Below are positions 37,377 through 46,241 of a stretch of 64,000 nucleotides of DNA, piece by piece. The number at the start of each line of letters is the position of its first letter. Within the stretch, counting starts at the first letter, position 1. The DNA lies in NCBI GenBank assembly GCA_963704505.1, contig OY969912.1, positions 1,550,001-1,614,000 of the forward strand, given 5' to 3'. A program made the position numbers and the translations under genes. The notes beneath the pieces are model-generated. The model was not told the origin of the DNA. It saw only the letters and a program-made list of their open reading frames with translations, and did no database searches. Origin of the DNA: VRUE01 sp963704505 (GTDB taxonomy: Bacteria > Actinomycetota > Thermoleophilia > Solirubrobacterales > 70-9).

Positions 37377-38803
37377 TCGAGGCCGTCCTAAAGCCCGGTG
37401 GCGACGCAGCCACCGCGCTCTACATCGTCGCCTTCTCGCTCTTCATCATCGGGCTCAAACGCGGCACCCACCCGACCACGGCGAAGCAGGGCAACATGGT
37501 TGCCGCCGTCGGCATGGCGGTCGCCGTGGTCACCACTCTGCTGCTCGACGGGATGGGCAACTGGGGGCTGATCGCGGTCGGCCTCGGGGTCGGCGCCACG
37601 GTCGGGTTCGTCGCCTCGGTCCGCGTCCAGATGACCGAGATGCCGCAGATGGTCGCCCTCTACAACGGCGTCGGTGGCGGCGCCGTGGCGTTGATCGCCT
37701 GGTCGGAGCTCCGCCACGGGATCAGCGAGATCGACGCCGGCACGATCGGCTCGATTCCGCTCGAAGTCCTGATCCCGACGCTGCTCGCCGCGGTGATCGG
37801 CTCGGTCTCCTTCTGGGGCTCCAACATCGCCTTCGCGAAGCTCCAGGACCTGATCCCGACCCGGCCGCTCGCCGTGCCGGGCCAGCAGGTGATCAACGGG
37901 GTGCTGCTGATCGGCATCCTCGCTGCCTGCGTCGACATCGCCGTCAACAACGGCGACCCGTCACAGGGCCTGTTCATCGCAATCCTGCTCGCGGCCGCCC
38001 TCCTCGGCAACCTCGTGGTCCTGCCGATCGGCGGCGCCGACATGCCGGTTGTGATCTCGCTCTTGAACGCCTTCACCGGCCTCTCGGCCGCCGCGGCGGG
38101 CTTTGCGCTCGACAACGTCGCGCTGATCGTCGCCGGCACCATCGTCGGCTCGTCGGGGACGATCCTGACCATGGAGATGGCGACCGCGATGAACCGTTCG
38201 GTCGGCAACATCCTCTTCGCCGGGTTCGGTGGTGCCCCCGCGGGCGGTGGCTCGGGCACGACCGAGGAGCGTCCCCACATCTCGATCGGCGCCCAGGACG
38301 CGGCGATCAAGCTCGCCTATGCCGACACCGTGGTCGTCGTTCCCGGCTATGGGCTCGCCGTCGCCCAGGCCCAGCACGCGATCAAGGAGGTCGCCGACCA
38401 GCTTGAGAAGCGCGGCGTCACCGTCAGCTACGCGATCCACCCGGTCGCCGGCCGGATGCCGGGGCACATGAACGTCCTGCTCGCCGAGGCCGACGTCCCC
38501 TACGAGCAGCTGCGGGAGATGGAGGACATCAACCCCGAACTGCCGCGCACCGACGTTGCGGTCGTCGTCGGCGCCAATGACGTCACCAACCCGGCGGCGA
38601 AGAACGACCCCGACAGCCCGATCGCCGGCATGCCGATCATCGAAGTCGCCGAGGCCAACGAGGTGATCGTGATCAAGCGCTCGCTCAGCCCCGGGTTCGC
38701 CGGCATCGACAACGACCTCTTCTACGAACCGAACACCTCGATGCTGTTCTCCGACGCAAAGCAGGCCGCGTCGGAGATCGCCGCCGAGATCGAGAACCTC
38801 TAG
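37373..38803 (+). CDS. pntB: Proton-translocating NAD(P) transhydrogenase, subunit beta
   Basis: The GTG start at 37373 overlaps the pntAB stop. The 476-residue protein has eight or nine transmembrane helices and then the NADP-binding dIII domain (about residues 300-476) with VPGYGLAVAQAQHAIKEVADQL, IHPVAGRMPGHMNVLLAEADVPY and VVVGANDVTNPAAKNDP. With PntAA/AB it moves protons inward to reduce NADP+ from NADH, supplying NADPH. Confidence 0.96.
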   Translation: MIEAVLKPGGDAATALYIVAFSLFIIGLKRGTHPTTAKQGNMVAAVGMAVAVVTTLLLDGMGNWGLIAVGLGVGATVGFVASVRVQMTEMPQMVALYNGVGGGAVALIAWSELRHGISEIDAGTIGSIPLEVLIPTLLAAVIGSVSFWGSNIAFAKLQDLIPTRPLAVPGQQVINGVLLIGILAACVDIAVNNGDPSQGLFIAILLAAALLGNLVVLPIGGADMPVVISLLNAFTGLSAAAAGFALDNVALIVAGTIVGSSGTILTMEMATAMNRSVGNILFAGFGGAPAGGGSGTTEERPHISIGAQDAAIKLAYADTVVVVPGYGLAVAQAQHAIKEVADQLEKRGVTVSYAIHPVAGRMPGHMNVLLAEADVPYEQLREMEDINPELPRTDVAVVVGANDVTNPAAKNDPDSPIAGMPIIEVAEANEVIVIKRSLSPGFAGIDNDLFYEPNTSMLFSDAKQAASEIAAEIENL

Positions 38804-38847
38804 CGCCGCGCGGGGGAGACCCGCCGCCCCCGATCGCTTAGCCGCAT

Positions 38848-39726
38848 GTGCGGCGGCGGGGAACGGAGAAGGGTCAGTCGACGGTCGAGTGGATCGGCCT
38901 GCTGGCGATCCTCGCCCTGCTCCTCACGGCCCTGTTCACCGCCGGGGTGCGCCTCCCGGGCGCCTCGCTGGCCAGGCTGCTCGCCTCCCGCATCCTCTGC
39001 GCGGCGGCCATGTCCGAAAGCTGCGGCGACGAGCCGGCGCTGATCGCCGCCTACGGCGAGGAGGTCGGCCCTCTCGCCCGCGAGCACATGCCGACGCTCG
39101 CCTTCGAGGATGGCTCGCGGGCGTTGCCCGTCGACTGGCGCCGCTGCCGGGTCAGTGCCTGCGCCGACGGCGGGCAGGAGGGGGAGGTCGACGCGAGCGC
39201 CTCGGGCCTGCCGGTGACCGCCTTCGTCCACGTCGTCGACCGCCGCCCGGACGGTTACCTCTACATCCAGTACTGGCTCTACTACCCCGACTCGGCGACC
39301 CTGCGCGGGGTGCCGATCGCCGGGCACCGGGGATACCACCACGACGACTGGGAATCGGTTCAGGTGCGGATCGGCGAGGACGGCCAGGTCGAGGAGAGGG
39401 CCTCCTCGCACAACGGCTACAACTACTCGCCCGGTCGCGCCAACTGGGCCTCCGACGCCGGCTTCGGGCCGTTGAAGGAGCTCGAGGAAACCGTCGGCCT
39501 GCGCGAGGAGAACGGCTGGGGCCCCGAGACCCACGTCCTGCTCGTCTCCGGCGGCAGTCATGCGGGCAACATCGGCGAGGACCGCGGCGGCCGCTACACC
39601 CCCGGCGCCCGCGTTCACCTCGTCCCGCTCGAGCCGATCGCCGCCACCGACGGGAGCAGCTTCGTGGTCACCCCGCCCTGGCGCAAGCAGGTCTGGCGCG
39701 ACCCCGAGTCCGGGGGGACGAGCTAG
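38848..39726 (+). CDS. TadE-like N-terminal helix fused to a large Vps62-like outer domain
   Basis: The 292-residue protein starts (GTG 38848) with basic residues and then GQSTVEWIGLLAILALLLTALFTAG, the GQSTVE-x-hydrophobic motif found at the start of TadE/Flp-pilus-like proteins. The remaining 240 residues are an extracellular-looking domain with WLYYPDSATLRGVPIAGHRGYHHDDWESVQVRI, the His-Asp-Asp-Trp-Glu pattern of the Vps62/DUF946 family. This combination is unusual. I cannot assign a role. It follows pntB by 44 nt with no clear ribosome site, so the start is tentative. Confidence 0.66.
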   Translation: MRRRGTEKGQSTVEWIGLLAILALLLTALFTAGVRLPGASLARLLASRILCAAAMSESCGDEPALIAAYGEEVGPLAREHMPTLAFEDGSRALPVDWRRCRVSACADGGQEGEVDASASGLPVTAFVHVVDRRPDGYLYIQYWLYYPDSATLRGVPIAGHRGYHHDDWESVQVRIGEDGQVEERASSHNGYNYSPGRANWASDAGFGPLKELEETVGLREENGWGPETHVLLVSGGSHAGNIGEDRGGRYTPGARVHLVPLEPIAATDGSSFVVTPPWRKQVWRDPESGGTS

Positions 39727-39744
39727 GCCCTCGGTGGCCGGCGC

Positions 39745-40401
39745 TCAGCGGCGCTCGGCGCCGAGCAGCTCGAGGCTGCCCCAGGCGGTGCGCAGTCGGT
39801 CATGGCGCTCCACCGTTGAGAAGCCCGCGGCTTCGATCATCCCCGGCAGGCGGCCGGCCGCGTGGTCGCGGATTCCGTCGAACCCGTCGATGACGGAGAG
39901 CGTCAGCATCCCCATCCTCATCAGCGGATCCTGCGGCTTGCCCCAGTCGGCGACGTGCAGCTGCCCTCCTGGCGCCAGCGCCCGCCGGCAATCGGCCAGC
40001 GCCGCTTCCTTTCCCGCCGCGTCGAGGTGGTGGAGGAGGAGGGACATCACGATCCTGTCGCAGCTCGCGTCCTCGAGCGGCAGCTCGGCGGCCAGCCCCA
40101 AGCGCCACTCGACCGCCTCGGAGCCCTGCTTGCTCCTGGCGATCTCGAGGGCCTCGGGGTCGCCGTCGATGCCGACCACCGTCGCCGAGGGTGCCAGTGA
40201 GGCGAGCGCGATCGCGAAGGTGCCGGTGCCGGCGCCGACGTCGGCGCAGATGCAGGGCTGGTCGGCAAGCCCCGCCATCACCTGCCGCGCGAGCCGGCCG
40301 CGGAAGAGGTCCTCCCGCATCGTCAAGGCGATGATTCGGTCGTAGAACCGGGTCAGGCCGCGCACCCCGGCGGCGGTCACATAGCGATCCTCGCCGGGCA
40401 C
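39745..40401 (-). CDS. Class I SAM-dependent methyltransferase
   Basis: The 218-residue protein has the Rossmann-type methyltransferase motif I (ADVGAGTGTFAIAL, about residues 53-66), motif II acidic residue (GIDGDPEALEIA), motif IV around ASCDRIVMSLLLHHL and motif V (RRALAPGGQLHVADWG). It resembles the UbiE/MerR-adjacent small-molecule methyltransferases. The substrate is unknown. The Met start at 40401 is the longest; the N-terminal YVTAAGVRGLTRFYDRII is family-like. Confidence 0.85.
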   Translation of the reverse strand: MPGEDRYVTAAGVRGLTRFYDRIIALTMREDLFRGRLARQVMAGLADQPCICADVGAGTGTFAIALASLAPSATVVGIDGDPEALEIARSKQGSEAVEWRLGLAAELPLEDASCDRIVMSLLLHHLDAAGKEAALADCRRALAPGGQLHVADWGKPQDPLMRMGMLTLSVIDGFDGIRDHAAGRLPGMIEAAGFSTVERHDRLRTAWGSLELLGAERR

Positions 40402-40439
40402 CTCTGCCTATCCGAGCTCGTGGGCGACGGGGCGGTGGC

Positions 40440-41204
40440 TCACTTCGGCGGCATGCGCAACGCGCCGTCGAGGCGGATCGTCTCGCCGTTCAGCATCGGG
40501 TTGGCGACGATCTCGCTGACCAGCCGCGCGTACTCGTCGGGCCGCCCGAGCCGCGAAGGGTGGGGGATGCCTCCACCTAGCGCCGCCCGCGCCTCCTCCG
40601 GCAGGGCCGCGAGCAGTGGCGTGTCGAAGAGACCCGGCGCGATCGTCATCACCCGGACACCGCGGCCGGCGAGGTCGCGGGCCGCCGGCAGGGTCATGCC
40701 GACGATGCCGCCCTTCGAGGCCGAGTAGGCGATCTGCCCGATCTGGCCGTCGTAGGCGGCGATCGAGGCGGTGTTGACGCAGACCCCGCGCTCGCCTTCC
40801 TCGTCGGCCTCGTTGTCGCTCATCGCGGCAGCCGCGAGCCGCAGGACGTTGAAGGTCCCGATCAGGTTGATCTGGATCACCTTGGTGAACATCTCGAGGT
40901 TGTGGGGGCCCGCTTTGTGGGCGACGCGCTCCGCCCAGCCGACCCCGGCGCAACAGACCGACACGCGCAGCTCGCCGTCAGCGCGCGCCGCGTCGATCGC
41001 GGCGCCTACCGCGTCGGCATCGGTCACGTCGGCCTCGACGAAGGCGGCGTCGCCACCCAGCTCCACCGCGAGGGCCTCGCCCTTCTCTGCGTTGAGGTCG
41101 GCGATCGTCACCCGGGCGCCGCCCTCGGCGAGGGCGCGCGAGGTCGCGGCGCCGAGCCCCGAGGCTCCACCGGCGACAAACGCTCGCGCTCCCTCGATCC
41201 GCAT
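40440..41204 (-). CDS. Short-chain dehydrogenase, 3-hydroxyacyl-CoA dehydrogenase type 2-like
   Basis: The start at 41204 (MRIEGARAFVAGGASGLGAA) is the natural one; the frame beyond it is antisense to egtB's upstream region. The 254-residue protein has the SDR cofactor site GGASGLGAATSRAL, CCAGVGWAERV in the NAG position, NTASIAAYDGQIGQ with the Ser, and YSASKGGIVGM with Tyr and Lys. Similarity in layout to HSD17B10-type hydroxyacyl-CoA dehydrogenases is strong (APGLFDTPLLAALPEEAR). It may take part in fatty-acid or isoleucine degradation. Confidence 0.87.
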   Translation of the reverse strand: MRIEGARAFVAGGASGLGAATSRALAEGGARVTIADLNAEKGEALAVELGGDAAFVEADVTDADAVGAAIDAARADGELRVSVCCAGVGWAERVAHKAGPHNLEMFTKVIQINLIGTFNVLRLAAAAMSDNEADEEGERGVCVNTASIAAYDGQIGQIAYSASKGGIVGMTLPAARDLAGRGVRVMTIAPGLFDTPLLAALPEEARAALGGGIPHPSRLGRPDEYARLVSEIVANPMLNGETIRLDGALRMPPK

Positions 41205-41265
41205 CGTCGGCAGGATTTCACAAGCGGCGATCCGACCTATGTAGGGTTTTCGCATCGCCACCGAG

Positions 41266-42378
41266 GTGCAGGCAGACTCCAAGGAAGCGATTGCCGACCG
41301 GCTTGCGGAGGCGCGGCAGCGGACTCTCGACCTCGTCGAGCCCCTCGACGACGACCAGCTCAACCGCGTCTACTCGTCGATCCTCAGCCCGCTCGCCTGG
41401 GATCTCGGTCACATCGCCAACTTCGAGGAGCTCTGGCTGGTGCGGACGATCGGCGGCCGCGAGCCGCTGCACGGCGAGCTCGGCCGCTTCTATGACGCGA
41501 TCGAGAACCCCCGCCGGACCCGCGGCGAGCTGCCGATCCTGCGCGACGCCGAGCTGCGCTCCTATCTCGAGGACGTCCGCGAGCGAGCCCTCGAGGTGCT
41601 CGACGAGGTCGAAATCGACGCCGGCGTCGAGGACCCGCTGCTGCGCGAAGGTTTCGTCTACGAGATGCTCCTCGCCCACGAGCTTCAGCACACCGAGACG
41701 ATGCTGCAGCTGTTGCAGATGGTCGACGACTACGAGCCGCTGGCGTCGGCCCCGCGACCGGCGGCGGGCCCGGGGCGCGATCGGGCGGCGAGGGTCGCGG
41801 TCGAGGCCGGCAGCTATGAGATCGGCGCCGGACCCAAGGGCTTCGCCTACGACAACGAGCGGCCCCGACACCGGGTGGAGCTGGCCGCCTTCGAGATCGA
41901 AAGATTCCCGGTCGGCAATGACTCATACGCCGAGTTCATCGCCGAGACCGGCGCCGCGCCGCCGATGTACTGGCAGCCCGACGGCGACGGCGGCTGGCTG
42001 CGGACGGCGATGGGCGCCACCGCGCCGATCGACCCCGACGCGCCCGTCACCCACGTCTCCTGGGTCGATGCAGACGCCTATGCGCGGTGGGCGGGAATGC
42101 GGCTCCCGAGCGAGCTGGAGTGGGAGGCGGCCGCTCCCAAGCTCGATCTGGTCGGCCAGGCGTGGGAATGGACCAGTTCCGATTTCGAGGCGTATCCGGG
42201 GTTCGAGGCCTTTCCGTACCCCGAGTACTCGGAGGTCTTCTTCGGCGACGGCTACAAGGTTCTGCGGGGCGGCGCCTGGGCCACCCACCCGAGCGTCATG
42301 AGGCCGAGCTTCCGCAATTGGGACCTGGCCGAGCGGCGCCAGATCTTCGCCGGCATCCGCTGCGCGGTCGACGCATGA
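41266..42378 (+). CDS. egtB: Hercynylcysteine-sulfoxide-forming iron enzyme EgtB
   Basis: The 370-residue protein has an N-terminal DinB-like helical bundle with the iron ligands His49 (DLGHIANFEELW), His138 and His142 (AHELQHTE), and a C-terminal FGE-sulfatase domain (about 175-368: GSYEIGAGPKGFAYDNERPRHRVELAAF..., WEWTSSDFEAYPGF, VLRGGAWATHP). It catalyses oxygen-dependent C-S bond formation on hercynine in ergothioneine synthesis. The start is GTG without a strong ribosome site. It overlaps egtD by 3 nt (ATGA). Confidence 0.93.
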   Translation: MQADSKEAIADRLAEARQRTLDLVEPLDDDQLNRVYSSILSPLAWDLGHIANFEELWLVRTIGGREPLHGELGRFYDAIENPRRTRGELPILRDAELRSYLEDVRERALEVLDEVEIDAGVEDPLLREGFVYEMLLAHELQHTETMLQLLQMVDDYEPLASAPRPAAGPGRDRAARVAVEAGSYEIGAGPKGFAYDNERPRHRVELAAFEIERFPVGNDSYAEFIAETGAAPPMYWQPDGDGGWLRTAMGATAPIDPDAPVTHVSWVDADAYARWAGMRLPSELEWEAAAPKLDLVGQAWEWTSSDFEAYPGFEAFPYPEYSEVFFGDGYKVLRGGAWATHPSVMRPSFRNWDLAERRQIFAGIRCAVDA

Positions 42379-43349
42379 CGATCGCGATCGAGGTCCACCT
42401 CGACGCGGAAGCGTCGGCGACGATGGCGCGCGACGTCCGCCGCGGCCTGCGGTCGATCCCGAAGGAGGTCTCGCCGAAGTACTTCTACGACGAGCGCGGC
42501 TCGCTGCTCTTCGAGCAGATCACCGAGCTCGACGAGTACTACCCGACCCGCGCCGAGCGCGAGATCCTCAGTCTCGGCTCGGCGGAGATCGTCGCCGCTG
42601 CCGGCAACCCGCCGGCGTTGGTCGAGCTCGGCTCGGGCTCGGCGGCGAAGACGAGGCACCTGCTCAGCGCAATGCGCGACGCCGGTTGCCTCGAGACCTA
42701 TGTCCCCGTCGACATCTCCGAGGAGATCACCCACCTGACCGCCGAGTCGCTGGTCGACGAGTACCCCGGCCTCGACGTGCGCGGCCTCGTCTGCGACTTC
42801 GAGCACCACCTCGAGCGGATCCCCGACACCGGCGAGCGCCGCCTGATCGCCTTTCTCGGTGGCACGATCGGCAACCTCTACCCCTACCAGCGCCGCTCCT
42901 TCATGTGCAGGATCGCCGCGCTGATGTTCCCCGGCGACCACTTCCTGCTCGGCACCGACCTGATCAAGGACCCGGCCCGCCTCGAGGCCGCCTACGACGA
43001 CGCCGACGGCGTCACCGCCGAATTCAACAAGAACGTGCTCGAAGTGCTCAACCGCGAGCTCGGCGCCGACTTCGACCTCGACGCCTTCGAGCACGTCGCC
43101 CGCTACGACAGCGGCGAGGAGCGCATGGACATCCGCCTGCGCTCCGACCGGGCCCAGCAGGTGCGGCTCGAGGGCATCGACCTGACGGTCGACTTCGCCG
43201 CCGGCGAGGAGCTGAAAACCGAGATCTCGACCAAGTTCAACCGCGCGCGGCTGGAGGCGGTCTACGCCCACGCAGGGCTCGAGCTCTGCGGCTGGTTCAC
43301 CGACGAGGCCGGCGACTACGCGCTCAGCCTGGCTCGACGGCCCGCCTAG
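42375..43349 (+). CDS. egtD: Histidine N-alpha-methyltransferase EgtD
   Basis: The ATG at 42375 overlaps the egtB stop. The 324-residue protein has the EgtD/DUF2260 pattern: RRGLRSIPKEVSPKYFYDERGSLLFEQITELDEYYPTRAE (motif: PKYFYDERGSLLFEQI), LVELGSGSAAKTRHLL for SAM, GTIGNLYP, LLGTDLIKDPARLEAAYDDADGVTAEFNKNVL, and MDIRLRSDRAQ with ISTKFNR near the end. It trimethylates histidine to hercynine, the first step toward ergothioneine. No dedicated egtA/egtC lies beside it. Confidence 0.95.
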   Translation: MTIAIEVHLDAEASATMARDVRRGLRSIPKEVSPKYFYDERGSLLFEQITELDEYYPTRAEREILSLGSAEIVAAAGNPPALVELGSGSAAKTRHLLSAMRDAGCLETYVPVDISEEITHLTAESLVDEYPGLDVRGLVCDFEHHLERIPDTGERRLIAFLGGTIGNLYPYQRRSFMCRIAALMFPGDHFLLGTDLIKDPARLEAAYDDADGVTAEFNKNVLEVLNRELGADFDLDAFEHVARYDSGEERMDIRLRSDRAQQVRLEGIDLTVDFAAGEELKTEISTKFNRARLEAVYAHAGLELCGWFTDEAGDYALSLARRPA

Positions 43350-44278
43350 GGCGCCAGGGCCTCGATCAGCTCGCCGAGCTTGTCGGGAGTGGTCAGCGGG
43401 GTGAGGATCGGCAGGGTGATCCCTCCCTCGACGAACTGCCCGATCCGCTCCTTCATCTCCTCGGGGCTACCGAAGATGAACATCTGCTCGATCAGCTCCC
43501 AGGGCGCGGCGGCGGCAGCCGCCTGTCGGTCGCCCGACTCCCAGGCGGCGACCATCTCGTCGATCGCGTCGCCGTGCCCGAGCCAGCGGTAGAAGGCGGT
43601 GTAGACCGGGACGGTGATGTAGGAGGAGAACATGAAGCGCGCCAGCGGCTCGACCGCCTCGCGCTCGCCGGGCAGGCAGAAGAAGCGACAGAGCAGCTCG
43701 AAACCCTCGGGGGCGCCGTCGAGCTGCGCCGTGACCTGCGGCAGCCCGTCGAGGGGAAGGAAGTTGGTGAAGGCGCCGTCGCCCTGCTCGACCGCCAGCG
43801 CGAGCATCTTTCCGCGTAGTGCCGCGAGCACGATCGGCACCCGCTCTGCCGGCGGCGATTCGAGCTTGAAGCCGGTCGAGGTGCGCTCGCCGTCGAGGGC
43901 GACCCGGAGGAACTCGAGCGTCTCGCGGACCCGGCTCAGCGGCTTCTCGAAGGGGATCTCGTTCCATCCTTCGACGATTCGGTCCGAGGAGGATCCGATG
44001 CCGAGCACGAAGCGCCCGCGCGATGCGTCGGCGAGGGCCGCGGCCTCCTGCGCCAGTAGCGCCGGCCCGCGCTGGAAGACGCCGACGATCCCGGTTCCGA
44101 GGCGGGCCCGCTCGGTCCAGGCGGCGCTCAGGGTCAGCGGCGTGAAGCCGTCCGGCCCGGCGGTCTCGCCGCTCCACAGGTCGGTGTAGCCGGCGGCCTC
44201 GGCGGCCTTGACCAGATCCCGGTGATCGGCCAGTGAAGTGCCTGGCAAAGGCAAGGTGAGTCCCCATCGCTGAGCCAC
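43346..44278 (-). CDS. LLM-class (F420/flavin-dependent) oxidoreductase
   Basis: The 310-residue protein has the luciferase-like pattern: WGLTLPLPGTSLADH, AAEAAGYTDLWSGETAGPDGFTPLTL, RARLGTGIVGVFQRGPALLAQEAA, GRFVLGIGSSSDRIVEGW and LPILTPLTTPDKLGEL. It belongs to the F420-binding group common in mycobacteria and Thermoleophilia. It is convergent with egtD, sharing 4 nt. Substrate unknown. Confidence 0.87.
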   Translation of the reverse strand: MAQRWGLTLPLPGTSLADHRDLVKAAEAAGYTDLWSGETAGPDGFTPLTLSAAWTERARLGTGIVGVFQRGPALLAQEAAALADASRGRFVLGIGSSSDRIVEGWNEIPFEKPLSRVRETLEFLRVALDGERTSTGFKLESPPAERVPIVLAALRGKMLALAVEQGDGAFTNFLPLDGLPQVTAQLDGAPEGFELLCRFFCLPGEREAVEPLARFMFSSYITVPVYTAFYRWLGHGDAIDEMVAAWESGDRQAAAAAAPWELIEQMFIFGSPEEMKERIGQFVEGGITLPILTPLTTPDKLGELIEALAP

Positions 44279-44304
44279 GCCGCGACCCTATAGCCTGCGG
44301 CTGC

Positions 44305-45309
44305 ATGGAGGGAAGCGCCCCCACGAAGCCGGATCGCAACATCGCCCTGGAGCTCGTCCGGGTGACCGAGGCGGCAGCATTGGCCGCCGCGCGTTGGGTC
44401 GGCCGGGGCGACAAGCTCGCCGCCGACGGCGCAGCCGTCGACGCGATGCGCTTCGTCCTCGACTCGGTGGCGATGGACGGCGTCGTCGTGATCGGCGAGG
44501 GCGAGAAGGACGAAGCCCCGATGCTCTTCAACGGCGAGCAGATCGGCGACGGCAGCCCGCCCGCGGTCGACATCGCCGTCGACCCGCTCGAGGGGACCAC
44601 CCTCTGCGCCCGCGGCATGCCCAGCGCCCTCGCCGTGATCGCCCTGGCCGAGCGCGGCACGATGTTCGACCCGGGCCCCTGTGTCTACATGGAAAAGATG
44701 GCCGGCGGCGAGGAGATCGCCGACCTGCTCGACCTCGACCGGCCGCTGCCCAAGACGCTCGAGGCGATCGCCGAGCGCAAGGGCGGTGGAATCGGGGACG
44801 TGATCGTGGTCATGCTCGACCGGCCCCGCCACGAGCAGGCGATGCAGGAAGTGCGCGACGCGGGCGCCCGGATCCGGTTGATCAGCGACGGAGACGTCTC
44901 GGCGGCCCTGCTCGCCGTAAGCGATCGCTCCCCTGTCGACCTGCTCTGGGGCATCGGGGGCACACCCGAGGGCGTGCTCTCGGCGGCTGCCCTGAAGTCG
45001 ATGGGCGGCCAGCTCCTCGGCCGCCTCTGGCCGCGCGACGACGGCGAGCGCCAGGCGGCGATCGTCGCCGGCTACGACCTTGACCGGGTGCTCACCGCCA
45101 ATGACCTCTGCTCGGGCGAGGACGTGTTCTTCTCGGCGACGGGCGTCACCGACGGCGACGTCCTTCAGGGCGTCCGCTACCGGGGCCGCGGCGCCACCAC
45201 CGAATCGCTGGTCATGCGCTCGCGCTCGGGCACCGTCCGCCGCGTCCACGCCCGCCATGACCGCTCGAAGCTGCGCGGCATCCTCGGCGGCTCAGACCGC
45301 TACGGCTGA
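44305..45309 (+). CDS. glpX: Class II fructose-1,6-bisphosphatase
   Basis: The 334-residue enzyme has the GlpX pattern: DRNIALELVRVTEAAALAAARWVGRGDK, DGVVVIGEGEKDEAPML with the metal-binding Glu/Asp, VDPLEGTTL (the phosphatase DPLEGT motif), ISDGDVSAAL and GIGGTPEGVLSAAAL. It dephosphorylates fructose-1,6-bisphosphate in gluconeogenesis, which would complement growth on acetate. It is convergent with, and overlaps by 10 nt, the YihY gene. Confidence 0.95.
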   Translation: MEGSAPTKPDRNIALELVRVTEAAALAAARWVGRGDKLAADGAAVDAMRFVLDSVAMDGVVVIGEGEKDEAPMLFNGEQIGDGSPPAVDIAVDPLEGTTLCARGMPSALAVIALAERGTMFDPGPCVYMEKMAGGEEIADLLDLDRPLPKTLEAIAERKGGGIGDVIVVMLDRPRHEQAMQEVRDAGARIRLISDGDVSAALLAVSDRSPVDLLWGIGGTPEGVLSAAALKSMGGQLLGRLWPRDDGERQAAIVAGYDLDRVLTANDLCSGEDVFFSATGVTDGDVLQGVRYRGRGATTESLVMRSRSGTVRRVHARHDRSKLRGILGGSDRYG

Positions 45310-46208
45310 GCCGCTTCCTCGTCGCAGCCGCAGGGTTTCTTCGCCGGCTCCGCATGCTCGGCGTAGGGCATTTCGCCGGTCTCGCTGAGCTCGAAGCGGA
45401 GGCTGTTGATCACCGCGCCGGCGAGGATCGAGAGGCTGAGCACGTAGAACCAGAGCAGGGCGATGAGGACGAAGCCGAGGGTCGAGCCGAAGCGCGAGAG
45501 GCTCGAGATGTTGGACAGGTAGAACGGGAAGGCCCAGTTGGCGACTGTTGCCGCAAAGGTGACGAAGGCGCCGCCGGGCCAGACCGAGCGCCAGGGCATG
45601 TGGCCTTTCGGAACCGCCCAAAAGATCACGCAACAGAGCGAGAAGGTGATCAGGATCGCGGCGCCGAGCAGCAACACGGTGTCGATCGCCTTGATGTCGG
45701 AGAGCCCGAAGGGGAGGCGGTCGGTGCTGTTGACGAGCGTCGCCTCGACCGTGGGGATGAAGATGCTGGCGGCGATGAAGAGGAGGACGACGACCAGCAT
45801 CGCGAAGGAGAAGCGCTTCTGCTCGATCCAGCCGCGGCATTCGACGTGGTAGATCCGGCAGAAGGCGGTGTCCATCGCGCCCCAGAAGGAGGCGCCGATC
45901 CAAAGCGAGCCGAGGAAGGCGGCGATCCCGATCGTCGTCGAGTTGTCCTCGACCCGGTTGAGCACGTCGGTCAGCGTGTGCTGCTCGGCATTGGGGAAGA
46001 GGCGCTGGAGGTCGCCGAGCACGCTGGTCTCGACGCCTTCGATCTTCAGCACCTGGCCGAAGATGAAGAGCACCAGCAGGGCAAAGGGGAAGACCGCCAG
46101 CATCAGGTTGTAGGCGACCATCGCCGAGAGCCCGGTGACGTTTCCCTCGTACGCGCGGTGCCAAAAAGCGCGCAGCCATGGGCGTGGATGTCGTATCGCG
46201 TCTGCCAT
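45300..46208 (-). CDS. YihY/BrkB family inner-membrane protein
   Basis: The 302-residue protein has six transmembrane helices and the family motif at the N-terminus (GLSAMVAYNLMLAVFPFALLVL). FWGAMDTAFCRIYHVECRGWIEQKRFSF and WRSVWPGGAFVTFAATVANWAFPFYLSN are also typical. Despite old RNase BN names, the family's role is not established. The C-terminal tail contains a CGC cluster (KPCGCDEE). The start at 46208 coincides with the -35 of a plus-strand promoter. Confidence 0.88.
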   Translation of the reverse strand: MADAIRHPRPWLRAFWHRAYEGNVTGLSAMVAYNLMLAVFPFALLVLFIFGQVLKIEGVETSVLGDLQRLFPNAEQHTLTDVLNRVEDNSTTIGIAAFLGSLWIGASFWGAMDTAFCRIYHVECRGWIEQKRFSFAMLVVVLLFIAASIFIPTVEATLVNSTDRLPFGLSDIKAIDTVLLLGAAILITFSLCCVIFWAVPKGHMPWRSVWPGGAFVTFAATVANWAFPFYLSNISSLSRFGSTLGFVLIALLWFYVLSLSILAGAVINSLRFELSETGEMPYAEHAEPAKKPCGCDEEAAQP

Positions 46209-46235
46209 TGACTTCAGAAAGTGAAGCGTTAAAAT
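46208..46235 (+). promoter_or_regulatory. Sigma70-type promoter upstream of the sigma factor gene
   Basis: TTGACT (46208-46213), a 16-nt spacer and TAAAAT (46230-46235) form a near-consensus promoter facing the primary sigma factor gene. A terminator lies about 70 nt downstream, before that gene. Confidence 0.7.
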
Positions 46236-46241
46236 GCGAAC

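Noticed and set aside
42087..43349. Longer 420-residue EgtD with an N-terminal extension
   Set aside because: The extension is the out-of-frame reading of the egtB 3' end; ATG 42375 overlapping the egtB stop gives the family's usual N-terminus.
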